Shown here piece by piece: positions 1 to 8,611 of a DNA stretch of 64,000 bases. The translations under genes and the position numbers were made by a program. How positions within the stretch are numbered: the first letter of the stretch is position 1; each line of letters starts with the position of its first letter. Origin of the DNA: JAAXHH01 sp965248395 (GTDB taxonomy: Bacteria > JAAXHH01); assembly GCA_965248395.1 (NCBI GenBank), contig OZ252103.1, forward strand, positions 3,658,001 to 3,722,000, given 5' to 3'. The notes below the pieces were generated by a model. That model was not told the origin of the DNA. It saw nothing but the letters and a program-made list of their open reading frames with translations, and searched no databases.

Positions 1-1
1 A

Positions 2-274
2 GGGCGATTTGCCTTCGTGGTCTTCTCGCAGGACGTGCAGATCCAGAAACCCGATCGGCGGATCTTCGAGATCACTGCACAGAAGGCGGGTTGCCCATTG
101 GATCAAATGTTACACGTGGGTGATTCTCTTAAAAACGATGTTGCAGGGGCGTATGAGGCCGGCGCTCAAACGGTCTGGCTGAATCGCGAAGGTTTGACGA
201 ACGAAACTGAGACCAGGGCTGATCATGAAATCAACACGTTGGCCGAATTGCCTGGGATATTAGGTGTAGGTTGA
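2..274 (+). CDS. HAD-superfamily hydrolase, C-terminal part (gene enters from outside the window)
   Basis: The reading frame is open from the first bases, so the start lies upstream of the window. What remains is the C-terminal half of a haloacid-dehalogenase-type phosphatase. It has the motif III region KPDRRIFE, whose lysine stabilises the phospho-aspartate intermediate, and the motif IV region HVGDSLKNDVAGAYEAG, whose acidic residues bind Mg2+, followed by the usual AGAQTVWLNR strand. The nucleophile aspartate (motif I) is outside the window. The arrangement fits subfamily I enzymes (phosphoglycolate- or REG-2-like), but the substrate cannot be told from this part. Confidence 0.85.
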   Translation, partial: GRFAFVVFSQDVQIQKPDRRIFEITAQKAGCPLDQMLHVGDSLKNDVAGAYEAGAQTVWLNREGLTNETETRADHEINTLAELPGILGVG

Positions 275-438
275 ATCTGAGGGTAAATCTTTCTTGCAGT
301 GCTTGATTGCGACGCTAAAACCAGAGATGTGGCGAAGGGAGGACAGGTAGTCCGATACTTCAGATTGAAAAATCAGTTCATTATCCTGAGATGGGTTTTA
401 AAAGAGGTGAGAACATAGACAGCGGAGGAGTGTACAAA

Positions 439-1230
439 ATGAACAGACTCAAATTAGTCATTGGTTTTTGTATGATTGGTATCGGTATTAGCAGCTGCAT
501 AGAGTCGGAAACTCCGCCATCCCAGACAGAGCAGGTAGAGTGGGGCTACGAAGAAGAGAACGGGGCGCACGTTTGGAGCCAGCTAAACCCCGAATTTGCT
601 CTCTGTGCCGAGGGAACACTTCAATCTCCCATCGATCTAGTGAATCCCACGACGGCAGAGCTTCCCGCTATCGCCTTCAACTACCAGCCCACAGTACTGG
701 ATATCCGCAATAACGGCCACACGATTGAAGTAGCGTCCACCGAAGATAATCGGATCGAAGTCGATGGTACAGGGTATGAGCTATTACAGTTCCATTTCCA
801 CGGGCCAAGCGAACATACGATTGACGGAAAACTATTTGATATGGAGATGCACCTCGTCCATAGAAACGACGATGGCACGTTGGCGGTAATCGGGGTTTTG
901 ATCGAGCAGGGCAATGACAATGCCGCGTTTAATACACTGTGGGCGCATTTGCCAGACACGGCGGGCGAAACGATCCGCACTGAAAATACCACCATTGATG
1001 TCGATGATTTACTTCCGAGCGATCGGGGCTCCTACCGCTACGACGGTTCGCTGACTACCCCTCCCTGTTCGGAAGGCGTCAGGTGGATTGTACTGACAAC
1101 ACCCATCGAATTATCCGATATGCAAATCGCCGCGTTTAAGGCCATTGTCCATGACAACAATCGGCCGATACAGCCGCTGAATGAACGTGAACTACTTCTG
1201 GATGTCACCGAGAATGGTCAGGACGGGTAG
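439..1230 (+). CDS. Alpha-class carbonic anhydrase, predicted lipoprotein
   Basis: Zinc enzyme for reversible CO2 hydration, predicted to sit in the envelope. The ATG at 439 is preferred over the upstream in-frame ATG at 391 because a GGAGG Shine-Dalgarno lies at 424-428 and the protein then begins with a clean signal peptide ending in a lipobox (ISSC, Cys20). The three zinc histidines of the alpha class are visible: His119 and His121 in QFHFHGPSEH and His138 in EMHLVHR. The conserved late motif SLTTPPCSEGVRW follows, and the length of 263 residues is normal for bacterial alpha enzymes. It stands alone and is convergent with the MFS gene. Family call is certain; the lipid anchor is inferred from the lipobox. 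Confidence 0.93.
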   Translation: MNRLKLVIGFCMIGIGISSCIESETPPSQTEQVEWGYEEENGAHVWSQLNPEFALCAEGTLQSPIDLVNPTTAELPAIAFNYQPTVLDIRNNGHTIEVASTEDNRIEVDGTGYELLQFHFHGPSEHTIDGKLFDMEMHLVHRNDDGTLAVIGVLIEQGNDNAAFNTLWAHLPDTAGETIRTENTTIDVDDLLPSDRGSYRYDGSLTTPPCSEGVRWIVLTTPIELSDMQIAAFKAIVHDNNRPIQPLNERELLLDVTENGQDG

Positions 1231-1336
1231 AATGGCGGCTGCGTACGGAAACTCATCCACGTAGTCGGTAACACGGTGCTGCATTTATCTTCAGTAGCCT
1301 GACAGGTTAAGTCTGGAAATATCCCAGTGTACCGCC

Positions 1337-2638
1337 TCAACCCCGCCCCTGCACCGGGATCCCGTACCGTTGCAGCGTGGTCTCGAGCGTGGGACGCCCG
1401 ATTCTTATCCTTCCGTCGTTCAACAGGTATGAGAACAGGTACCCGGCGCCGAGCATCAGGATCCCTATGAGGAAGCAGTACATAACGGCCCGGTCGGGAT
1501 ACATGTCCTTCAGATATCCTACGTACAGCGGCCCGGTGATCCCGGCGGCTGCCCAGGCCGTCAACACCGCGCCGTAGATCGTGGACATCTTTTTCGTGCC
1601 GAAGACGTCGAGGACGAAGGAAGGCATGGTGGCGAAGCCACCGCCGAAACAGAGCAGGACATAGCAGACCAGCGCCGAGAAGACCCAAGGGTTGGTCTCC
1701 GTCATGAGTATACCGAAAACCAGCATCTGGCTGGCGAGCAGCACCCTGAAGATAGTAACCCTCCCGAAACGATCGGATAGCAGTCCCCAAAACAGGCGTC
1801 CCAGCCCGTTGCAGATAGAACTGACCGCGATGAGCGTCGCGCCGTATTCGGCGAGCGTGGACGGTTCGATGTTTCTGTCCGCCAGGCCCCAGATCTCCTG
1901 GAGGATCTCCGACTGGAAGCTGATGACCGAGATCCCGGCCGCTATGTTGAAGAAGAAGACGATCCACATGAAGACGAACTGCGTGGTACTCAGGTAGGTA
2001 CGGGCGGACTGCGGCTCGTCGACCTCGCCGGGATCGGTGGTGCTTCCCGCCAGTCTGATGGAAGCGGGGGGATCGGACAGGGCCAGGCTGCAGGGGATCA
2101 ATATCAGTGCGAAAATAACCCCGAGCCATACGAAGACCAGGGGAAGGGCGCCCGCCGTCCGCACGATCAGCATTGGCGCGAGTCCTTTGCTCAGCAGAAA
2201 GGCCCCGATGCCGAAACCCATTACGACGATCCCGGTAGCCAGTCCCTTGCGGTCGGGAAACCACTTCGCGATGGTCGCGACCGGCGTGACGTATCCCAGG
2301 CCGATGCCCACTCCGCCGATCACTCCGTATCCGAGGTAGAAAAGAGGGATGAATTCGAGACGCAGCGCCAGTCCGGCGATCAGGTACCCGCTGGAAAACA
2401 TGAAACTGCCAATCAGCGCGAGTTTTCTCGGACCCATCTTCGGCAGCATGTTTCCAGCCCACGCCGCGGACACGCCCAGTGAGAAGATAGCGATACTGAA
2501 GGCCCAGGCCGTCTCGGTATGGGTCCAGCCGACCTGGCGTACCAGTATCGTCTGGAAGAAACTCCAGGCGTACACCGTACCGAAACAGACCTGCAGTGAC
2601 GTGCAGAAGAGCGCGATGGGGGTTCTGGGTATACGCAC
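1337..2638 (-). CDS. MFS transporter, oxalate/formate antiporter (OFA)-like
   Basis: Polytopic inner-membrane carrier of 433 residues, about 12 hydrophobic segments, typical of the major facilitator superfamily. The N-terminus (FGTVYAWSFF), the stretch GIGLGYVTPVATIAKWFPDR and the following GLATGIVVMGFGIGA are characteristic of the OFA branch that exchanges small carboxylates. Translation starts at a GTG with GGAGGG upstream; that site overlaps the end of the preceding sensor gene, only 15 bases away. It is the last gene of a three-gene leftward operon with a periplasmic binding protein and a Cache/HAMP protein, suggesting uptake or exchange of a small organic anion. The substrate is not determined by sequence. 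Confidence 0.88.
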   Translation of the reverse strand: MRIPRTPIALFCTSLQVCFGTVYAWSFFQTILVRQVGWTHTETAWAFSIAIFSLGVSAAWAGNMLPKMGPRKLALIGSFMFSSGYLIAGLALRLEFIPLFYLGYGVIGGVGIGLGYVTPVATIAKWFPDRKGLATGIVVMGFGIGAFLLSKGLAPMLIVRTAGALPLVFVWLGVIFALILIPCSLALSDPPASIRLAGSTTDPGEVDEPQSARTYLSTTQFVFMWIVFFFNIAAGISVISFQSEILQEIWGLADRNIEPSTLAEYGATLIAVSSICNGLGRLFWGLLSDRFGRVTIFRVLLASQMLVFGILMTETNPWVFSALVCYVLLCFGGGFATMPSFVLDVFGTKKMSTIYGAVLTAWAAAGITGPLYVGYLKDMYPDRAVMYCFLIGILMLGAGYLFSYLLNDGRIRIGRPTLETTLQRYGIPVQGRG

Positions 2639-2653
2639 TGGTGTCCCACCCTC

Positions 2654-3394
2654 CTACCGTAGGTTCTCCTGAGGCGTCCCGGGACTGTCGGAACCCGGCG
2701 ATTGATCGGAAATGTGCCGGAAAAGGCGGGCCAGATCGCCTACTTCATCGTCGCGAGCCAGGAGTTCGCCGTCTTGCGTGCCATCTTCGTTCTTGCCGGC
2801 GATGTTGACGGCGTACGCGAGAAGGTCCGCCAGCGGTTTCGCGGCAAGATTGACCAGCCAGATCGACGCGAGTACGCCCACGACGAGGAAAATACAGATG
2901 AGGATGACCTGCTGCCCGATGGCGCGCTGTATCTTGAGGGCGACGATATCAAGATCCATGCCTACGTGCACCGTGCCCGCGACACCGGTCAGGATCGGGC
3001 TCCCGACTTCCATGAAATCGCCCATTCCCGGGATGCTCCGCTCCACGCGCTCCGTATTCATATGGTCGCTCGAGAGTATTTACGCGGGAATGCCCGGGAC
3101 GAAAGTATGGGCGAGGTACTCGCCGTTTTCGTCTGTGATGTAAATATAACGTATGCCCTGGATCTCGACGAACTGGTCGATCATCGACTGAAGCGTGGCC
3201 AGGTTCCGGTTGAGGATGATGTCGACACTGGAATCGGCGATACTCTTTGCGATGTTCCGGCTGTTGGTCTCGTACTCCACCGTCAACTGTGTATCTACCG
3301 TGTATATACATAGGATGGACGTGGAAAGGACGATGATCCCGAAGAGCAGGAAGATACCGAAACGGGTTCTTTGAAATAGTTTCTGGATTTTCAT
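2654..3394 (-). pseudogene. Cache/HAMP membrane sensor interrupted by one in-frame TAA
   Basis: Two reading pieces (3394-3080 and 3061-2654) lie in the same frame and are separated only by a TAA at 3082-3080 plus six codons. Together they give one protein of about 246 residues: an N-terminal membrane helix (residues about 12-32), a periplasmic Cache-like domain (IRYIYITDENGEYLAHTF), a second membrane helix (VILICIFLVVGVLASIWLV) and a HAMP-like linker, with no kinase, cyclase or chemotaxis output domain. The stop interrupts the Cache domain after FVPGIPA, where related proteins usually carry Glu, so a single GAA-to-TAA change would explain it. The gene starts two bases after the binding-protein stop. 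The domain call is good; whether the stop is real or a read error is open. Confidence 0.75.
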
Positions 3395-3395
3395 T

Positions 3396-4766
3396 TTACG
3401 AGACCCAGCCTTGCCAGTCGTCCAGGGTCACGAAGCGCCCTTCCTGGACGACGGTGTAGTAGACCGTTTGAAGCCCCTGGCGGCGGTCGGGGCTGAAAGA
3501 AACCCTTTCACCGATCCCGAGGTCATAGTCCTGGACCGAGAACACCGCTTCCTCCAAACCGTCCCGGTCGAGCTTTCCTCCCAAACGTCTCAGGATTTCG
3601 GTCATCAGTTTGGCGTCCAGAAACCCCTCTAAACTGACAAAACTCTGCGGAAACGGGCTGTAGGGCTCCTTGACGAGTTCTTCGGGCACCGCCGGATCGT
3701 AGCGAGCCATCAATTCGCGGTACTCCCGCACGGCCGGAATGGAAGTGTCCTCGTAACTCGGGACCACCTGGGAGTTGACGAGAAAACGGGTGTAGGTCTC
3801 CGCGTCCTCCCGGCCCTCGCTGAGCAGTTGGAGTAGGTTCTCGCTCCCCACGAAAGAAAGGTTGGCGATCGGAACCCGAAGGGCCAGGTCGATGGCGTCC
3901 CGGGCGAACGCCGCGCAGGCCGCGTACGACCCGATGCAGATCACGGCGTCCGGGGAAGCGGCCTTGAGGATCTCCACCTGTTGCCGCATGCTGCCTGTAA
4001 ATCTCTGGCCCCGTCGGTACGTCGCCTCGCCCGCGAGTTGTTCGCCTTGCCTTTCAAGTGCCGCCCTGACCCCGGCCCAGCCGCTTCTTCCATAGGCGTC
4101 GGCCTGGTAAAATACGGCGATTCGTTTTTTGCCCGTTGCGAGGAAATTGGCGACGAGCCCGGCCGTCTCCTGGCGATAGGAGGCTCTGAGGTTGAAGGCG
4201 AAATCGCCATATGGCGGTTCACGCTGGGGCTGGGCGCCGGTGAAAGGGAAGAACAGGTAAACCTGCTCGTCCTGGAACTTCTTCAGCAGGGGCAGCACGC
4301 GCGTTACGGTCGGCGTGCCCACGTATCCGAAGAGCAGAAATACGTTGTCTTCGATCATGAGTTTCATGGTGTTTCGGACACATGGATCTGGCTGATATCC
4401 GTCGTCGTAAAGCTTCAGGACGATCTTGCGGCCGGCCACACCCCCATTTTCGTTGACGAAATCGAAATAGGATTTAGCCCCCCGGTAAAGCTCGCTGCCC
4501 AACCCCCTCGAGGGTCCTGAAAAGGCGGCCGACATGCCCAGGACGAACGCGTCGTCGGATGAGTCGTCCGATCCGGTTCCGCTTCCCATTTCCTGTGCTG
4601 AGACCGTGTTCAATCCCCCCAATACGGCATCGGTGTCCTTCCAGCCCAAACTGGAGACCGCCAACAGTCCCGCAAGGCCACGGCGCAGCAAGGTCCTCCG
4701 CGTTAACAACGGCGCAGGCGTCTCCGGCGTTTCCCCAGCATGGCCGTTACCGTCACGCGTTTTCAT
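3396..4766 (-). CDS. ABC-type amino-acid/branched-chain-like substrate-binding protein, Tat-exported
   Basis: Periplasmic type 1 binding protein of the LivK/receptor family. The ATG at 4766 is chosen over the TTG at 4781 because GAGGA precedes it. An N-terminal region with RRTLLRRG followed by a hydrophobic stretch is a likely twin-arginine signal. The mature part has the family start FVLGMSAAFSGPSRGLGSEL, the FVNENGGVAGRKI segment and the ligand-domain strand KRIAVFYQADAYGRSG. No ABC permease or ATPase lies nearby. Instead the next genes are a Cache/HAMP protein and an OFA-like MFS carrier in the same operon, so this protein may present ligand to a sensor rather than to an ABC importer. That role is inference. 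Confidence 0.9.
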   Translation of the reverse strand: MKTRDGNGHAGETPETPAPLLTRRTLLRRGLAGLLAVSSLGWKDTDAVLGGLNTVSAQEMGSGTGSDDSSDDAFVLGMSAAFSGPSRGLGSELYRGAKSYFDFVNENGGVAGRKIVLKLYDDGYQPDPCVRNTMKLMIEDNVFLLFGYVGTPTVTRVLPLLKKFQDEQVYLFFPFTGAQPQREPPYGDFAFNLRASYRQETAGLVANFLATGKKRIAVFYQADAYGRSGWAGVRAALERQGEQLAGEATYRRGQRFTGSMRQQVEILKAASPDAVICIGSYAACAAFARDAIDLALRVPIANLSFVGSENLLQLLSEGREDAETYTRFLVNSQVVPSYEDTSIPAVREYRELMARYDPAVPEELVKEPYSPFPQSFVSLEGFLDAKLMTEILRRLGGKLDRDGLEEAVFSVQDYDLGIGERVSFSPDRRQGLQTVYYTVVQEGRFVTLDDWQGWVS

Positions 4767-5255
4767 ACGTTTCCTCGTCAATTTAGGAGCCGTACGACAA
4801 ATTCCGCCAGGTTGGGTAGGACTACCTGACAGCCTGGCTGACCCCTGACCATTCCGGAAATCGCTGTATTAATGTATTTCGATTATGTCGATGATTACGC
4901 ATTGGAATCATTTGAGATGAATCAAAATGATAAAACGGGCCATGGCATGTTGCAAGGTATTTTTATGACGGCGTGGTACGAGCCGGAAGTGGCCACATAC
5001 GCGCCTGTAGACGTTGGACCATGTATTCGAAACTGGCGTCCACTGGGCAATGCCAACTGCATCCGTCAACGTATCTTCTTGGAGTTGATTTACGCAACGA
5101 GTACAATCAGTTAAAACAGGTCGCACGCATGCAAAAGTTACCCTTCATGGTACCGTCTTAACTTACAGTCCCGGGTCGGAATGGCCGATGGTCAGTTGCA
5201 GTCACTCGGGAATCCTACAACTCGGTCGTCCATCCGGTGTTCGAGCAATGAAACC
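4767..5255. other. Divergent intergenic region, no recognised gene
   Basis: About 490 bases separate the leftward binding-protein gene from the rightward AAC(3)-like gene. The middle part (about 4862-4960) is clearly more AT-rich than the surroundings, as expected for divergent promoters, but no promoter with both good boxes and good spacing was found. Several short open frames of 60-80 codons exist on both strands; none has a convincing ribosome binding site, domain or recognisable protein-like segment, so none is called. Confidence 0.5.
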
Positions 5256-6080
5256 ATGAGCGAAGCAGACGTCATTCAAAACACGTCTTTCCCGGTCACG
5301 GTCGAGTCACTGCGCCACGACCTGGAAATCCTGGGTGTACGCCCGGGCATGGTCCTGCTCGTTCACGCATCCCTGAGCGCCATGGGATGGGTTTGCGGCG
5401 GCCCGGTCGCGGTTATCCTCGCCTTGCAAAACGCGCTTGGTCCGGCAGGAACCCTGGTCATGCCCGCACACTCCGCCGATCTTACAGAGCCGAGCAAGTG
5501 GCGGGAACCGCCCGTACCGGAGACCTGGTGGCCGGTCATTCGCAAGAACACGCCAGCTTACGATCCGGATCTGACGCCTACGCGCTCTATGGGCATCATC
5601 GCGGAGACGTTCCGCAAGCAGAATGGCGCGCTTCGCAGCGCGCATCCGCAACATTCATTCTGCGCAGTGGGACCTCGGGCTTCGTTCATAACGGACGGAC
5701 ATACGCTGGAATTCGGCATGGGCGAACGCTCCCCGCTGGCCAGGATTTACGAACTGGACGGACATGTCCTGCTACTCGGGGTGGACCATTCGCGCAACAC
5801 GTCCTTGCACCTGGCGGAATACCGGGCGTCCTATCCTTCCAGGTGCGTCGTCGAAGAAGGCGCTCCGCTTTCTGCGGCCGGAGCATCAGGAAAATGGACC
5901 ACCTTCGAAGACATCAACCTGGACAGCTCCGATTTCGGTCGTATTGGTGAGGATTTGCTGCGATCGCCGGGTGGCGGCGGTGTCTCTCGCGGCGAGGTCG
6001 GCCAGGCAAATTCCCAATTGATGCGCCAGCGGGATGTCGTGGATTACACCGTCGAGTGGCTGGGAAAAAATCGAACGTAG
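5256..6080 (+). CDS. Aminoglycoside N(3)-acetyltransferase (AAC(3)) family protein
   Basis: Acetyl-CoA-dependent N-acetyltransferase of the AAC(3)/YokD fold, about 274 residues, cytoplasmic. The start at the second in-frame ATG (5256, MSEADVIQ) is preferred because the family normally starts shortly before the helix VESLRHDLEILGV. Diagnostic stretches are VHASLSAMGWVCGG, the strand GTLVMPAHS, PQHSFCAVGPRA and LLLGVDHSRNTSLHLAEYRA. Family members in environmental genomes are often not antibiotic resistance enzymes; some acetylate other amines. Nothing around it (no integron, cassette or resistance gene) suggests an acquired resistance determinant. Family call is firm, the substrate unknown. 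Confidence 0.9.
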   Translation: MSEADVIQNTSFPVTVESLRHDLEILGVRPGMVLLVHASLSAMGWVCGGPVAVILALQNALGPAGTLVMPAHSADLTEPSKWREPPVPETWWPVIRKNTPAYDPDLTPTRSMGIIAETFRKQNGALRSAHPQHSFCAVGPRASFITDGHTLEFGMGERSPLARIYELDGHVLLLGVDHSRNTSLHLAEYRASYPSRCVVEEGAPLSAAGASGKWTTFEDINLDSSDFGRIGEDLLRSPGGGGVSRGEVGQANSQLMRQRDVVDYTVEWLGKNRT

Positions 6081-6093
6081 TAGCGGGTGTGTA

Positions 6094-6210
6094 GTGACCG
6101 GAATCGAACTGGCAGGCAAGTTCTACGTCGAAGTCGTACGTCCCCTGGTAGAAGATCATCCCCACAGCGCCGCCAGGTTGGGAAAGGGATCGGAGGTGTG
6201 CGGAAATTAG
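6094..6210 (+). pseudogene. N-terminal remnant of a DUF4037 (nucleotidyltransferase-like) gene
   Basis: A 38-codon frame from a GTG at 6094 to TAG at 6208 reads ELAGKFYVEVVRPLVEDH followed by PHSAARLGKGSEVCGN. I recognise this from memory as the start of DUF4037 proteins, where the region runs FYxEVVRPLL...PHSAALLGxGSEVLGFD before the nucleotidyltransferase-like core. Here a stop follows directly after GSEV.GN and nothing of the remaining roughly 250 residues is seen downstream; the bases from 6211 to the methyltransferase start at 6404 hold no recognisable gene. It therefore looks like the stub of a gene whose body was deleted. It begins 13 bases after the AAC(3)-like stop. The assignment rests on a short segment. 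Confidence 0.6.
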
Positions 6211-6403
6211 AAAGTGTATTTGAAGATTGACCAGGTGTCGCTATTGCATTAGAAATACCGGGACACGGGACCATACCGCTACACTGGACAATTCCGCAGC
6301 GAGGGTCATTGGTCATCGCCGACCAATCCTGATTCCATACCTGACCTTACCACGTTTCAATATCAGGCTGTATCAGCACGCAGCCCTGGGAGATCGATCA
6401 AAC

Positions 6404-7087
6404 ATGGACCCACGCCTCCGCCGGAGCATGAACGACTATTACAACGAGAGAGCGGCCGAGTTCGACGATATCTATACCCTTGGAAAGCCGCCCGGTAAGG
6501 TATCGGATCCGAAACTTTACGTGGATGAGGCCAGGTCCCTTTCAAATCTTGTTAGTGAACATGCTCACGGCCGGCTCCTGGACATCCCCTGCGGTACCGG
6601 TTACTGGCTTCAGTTTTACGCCGCCAACTGCTCTTCGATAACGCTCGTGGATCAATCGGAAAAAATGCTTCGGAAGTGCCGTAAGGCGGCGCGTGGTCAC
6701 GAGGTAGAAACGATCTCCGAGTTTATACGGGCTGATGCCCTCGAAGTGCCGTTGGACCACAATTCCTACGATACAGTGCTTGTGGGGTTTTTTCTCAGTC
6801 ATCTCACGGACACCCAGATGGACCTGTTTCTCCGGAATTTAAGAAAAGTGCTGAAACCAGCCGGACGGATCATCATCATGGATTCCAGTTGGTCCCAATT
6901 TCGTAAGTCGCGTCCCAAAAAGGGTACCGCCGTACGCAAACTCAACGATGGGCGTACCTACGAGATCTACAAAAGGTACTTCGATAGAGACGATATCGAG
7001 CTGATTTCGGAATCCTACAACATGGACCTGACCGTTCATCACGACGGCCAGATCTACCTGGGCGTCGCTGGTGTGCTGAATGACTGA
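6404..7087 (+). CDS. Class I SAM-dependent methyltransferase
   Basis: Cytoplasmic methyltransferase of about 227 residues. The ATG at 6404 is preferred because the earlier part of the open frame is not protein-like and GGGAG lies upstream (6389-6393). Motif I is LLDIPCGTGYWLQFY, the acidic end of strand 2 is ITLVDQSEKML, and the motif IV region is VLVGFFLSHLTD, followed by VLKPAGRIIIMDSSW. This is a Methyltransf_25/11 type with no clue to the methyl acceptor. It is followed after 74 bases by a second, unrelated methyltransferase, and both may be read together. Confidence 0.88.
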   Translation: MDPRLRRSMNDYYNERAAEFDDIYTLGKPPGKVSDPKLYVDEARSLSNLVSEHAHGRLLDIPCGTGYWLQFYAANCSSITLVDQSEKMLRKCRKAARGHEVETISEFIRADALEVPLDHNSYDTVLVGFFLSHLTDTQMDLFLRNLRKVLKPAGRIIIMDSSWSQFRKSRPKKGTAVRKLNDGRTYEIYKRYFDRDDIELISESYNMDLTVHHDGQIYLGVAGVLND

Positions 7088-7161
7088 AACGGGGTAGGAG
7101 ATCCAATTCGACCCGTGCACAGTTTTCGGACCTACGTAGATATTGACACGGGAAAGACCGT

Positions 7162-7857
7162 ATGCAAGACGCATTGCTTCCGGAAAAACTGCACCGAGCG
7201 ACGATCAGTTACTATGACATTCGACAAGTCCATGGGGACATGCCTCACAAAATACCCAGGGGACCGGCGCCCGACATGCCCGCTGAGCACGCCCGGATGG
7301 TGAGTGAATCCAGGGAGGCCATGCGGGGACGCAGGGTACTTGAGGTAGCGAGTGGCACCGGCACAGCTTCGCGTGAGATCTCGGAAACCGCCGCATCTGT
7401 CACAGGCGTGGAGGTCGCTCCTAACATGCTCCGGTTAGCCAGGGAGAGTGAATACCCGGCAAATGTAACCTACGTAGCCGGCGATGCCTTCAGCCTCGGA
7501 TCCCTGGAGCTTGGAGAACGATTCGACGGTGGATTCGCGGCCGGCTTCCTGCACACCTGTCCTACTTCGAGATACAACGAGTTTCTGGACGGATTTCACG
7601 CCAGGCTCGAGCGGGGTTCCACCGTGTTCATGCGTTCGTCCCGTCCAACCAGTCCGGACGCTGTGAGCAGGCTGTTCAGGGTGGATGGTCACCCGGACCA
7701 GTACATGACAAGACAACTGTCCGACGGATCCGAATACGTGATGGTGGAGAATGATCCGACCGAAGACGATTTAAGGCGTGTATTCCAACCCATTTCCAGA
7801 TATCTGGAGATTGACATTGGCAATTACTGGTGGTGGATCCGTTACGATCTGCCCTAA
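7162..7857 (+). CDS. Class I SAM-dependent methyltransferase
   Basis: About 231 residues. Motif I is VLEVASGTGTASREI, strand 2 ends in VTGVEVAPNMLRLAR, and the sequence then runs VTYVAGDAFSLG. It differs from the preceding methyltransferase in motif I (ASGTGT versus PCGTGY), so the two are not recent duplicates. The C-terminal part ends with an aromatic-rich YWWWIRYDLP. The ATG at 7162 gives a short N-terminal helix (MQDALLPEKLHRATISYYD) that is reasonable for the family. The next gene, a GNAT acetyltransferase, starts 10 bases after the stop, so the two are probably co-transcribed. Substrate unknown. Confidence 0.85.
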   Translation: MQDALLPEKLHRATISYYDIRQVHGDMPHKIPRGPAPDMPAEHARMVSESREAMRGRRVLEVASGTGTASREISETAASVTGVEVAPNMLRLARESEYPANVTYVAGDAFSLGSLELGERFDGGFAAGFLHTCPTSRYNEFLDGFHARLERGSTVFMRSSRPTSPDAVSRLFRVDGHPDQYMTRQLSDGSEYVMVENDPTEDDLRRVFQPISRYLEIDIGNYWWWIRYDLP

Positions 7858-7867
7858 AGGCCGCGCC

Positions 7868-8569
7868 ATGCTTGAAATCGTGCACCATGACCACGCGAAG
7901 GAACTCATCGAGCTTTCAGGCGACTACCTGGAAAAACGGGAGACCGAGAACAACCTGCCCTTCGGCCTGGCACATACCCTTGCCGCGGATCCCGGCTATT
8001 ACGGCCCCGAACCCCAGTTGCTGTTGAGCATCCGGGAGAACGGCGGCACGGCAGGTGTGGCTGTCAGGACACCGCCCCACAGGATCGTCCTGGTGGTCGA
8101 CGTCCCACTCTCTCCGAGTCGGCTGCGCCATGCTGAAATGGAAGACCTGCCGCTCATGGCAAAGTGGATCGCAAAGTTTTCTTCAGAGGCGATAGGGGAG
8201 GAGCCCGAACCCGGTAGAGCGGAACGCAACGCGGAAAAGTACATTGCGGAAAGGAAGCTGTACGTCTGGGACCACGATGGACCGGTATCCATCGTCAAGG
8301 AATCACGGGCCATGAAAAGCGGCACAATGATCGCGTTGGTGTATACGCCGCCGGAGTTGCGCAACAGGGGATACGCGACTTCCTGCGTCTACCATCTGAC
8401 GAAGAGACTGCTGGCCGGCGACTACAAGTTCTGCAGCCTGTTTACCGACCTGGCCAATCCGACCTCCAATCATATATATCCGAAAGTCGGTTACGCGCCC
8501 CTGGGTGATACGCTCGAATTCGATTTTGATTTCACGGGAGTGCATGACGGCAGTCAAGTTGTTACCTGA
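7868..8569 (+). CDS. GNAT-family N-acetyltransferase
   Basis: About 233 residues with a divergent N-terminal half and a C-terminal GNAT core. The acetyl-CoA pyrophosphate-binding region is IALVYTPPELRNRGYATSCV, equivalent to the V.tpp..RgrGya motif. It is followed by FCSLFTDLANPTSNHIYPKVGY, the usual end of this subgroup, where Asn-Pro-x-Ser-Asn-x-Ile-Y is highly conserved. The ATG at 7868 is chosen because it is the first ATG after the preceding stop (7857); the longer open frame upstream overlaps the methyltransferase. The amine acceptor is not known. Confidence 0.88.
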   Translation: MLEIVHHDHAKELIELSGDYLEKRETENNLPFGLAHTLAADPGYYGPEPQLLLSIRENGGTAGVAVRTPPHRIVLVVDVPLSPSRLRHAEMEDLPLMAKWIAKFSSEAIGEEPEPGRAERNAEKYIAERKLYVWDHDGPVSIVKESRAMKSGTMIALVYTPPELRNRGYATSCVYHLTKRLLAGDYKFCSLFTDLANPTSNHIYPKVGYAPLGDTLEFDFDFTGVHDGSQVVT

Positions 8570-8611
8570 ATATCACCAGGCAGCACCAACAAGAAAAGGA
8601 GCGTCAAGCTT

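Noticed and set aside
4872..5114. 80-codon open frame in the AT-rich region before the AAC(3)-like gene
   Set aside because: No ribosome binding site and no domain; overlapping frames of similar length exist on both strands.
5256..6080. AAC(3) gene as an acquired antibiotic-resistance island
   Set aside because: No mobile element, integron or other resistance gene is nearby, and chromosomal AAC(3)-fold proteins are common in environmental bacteria.
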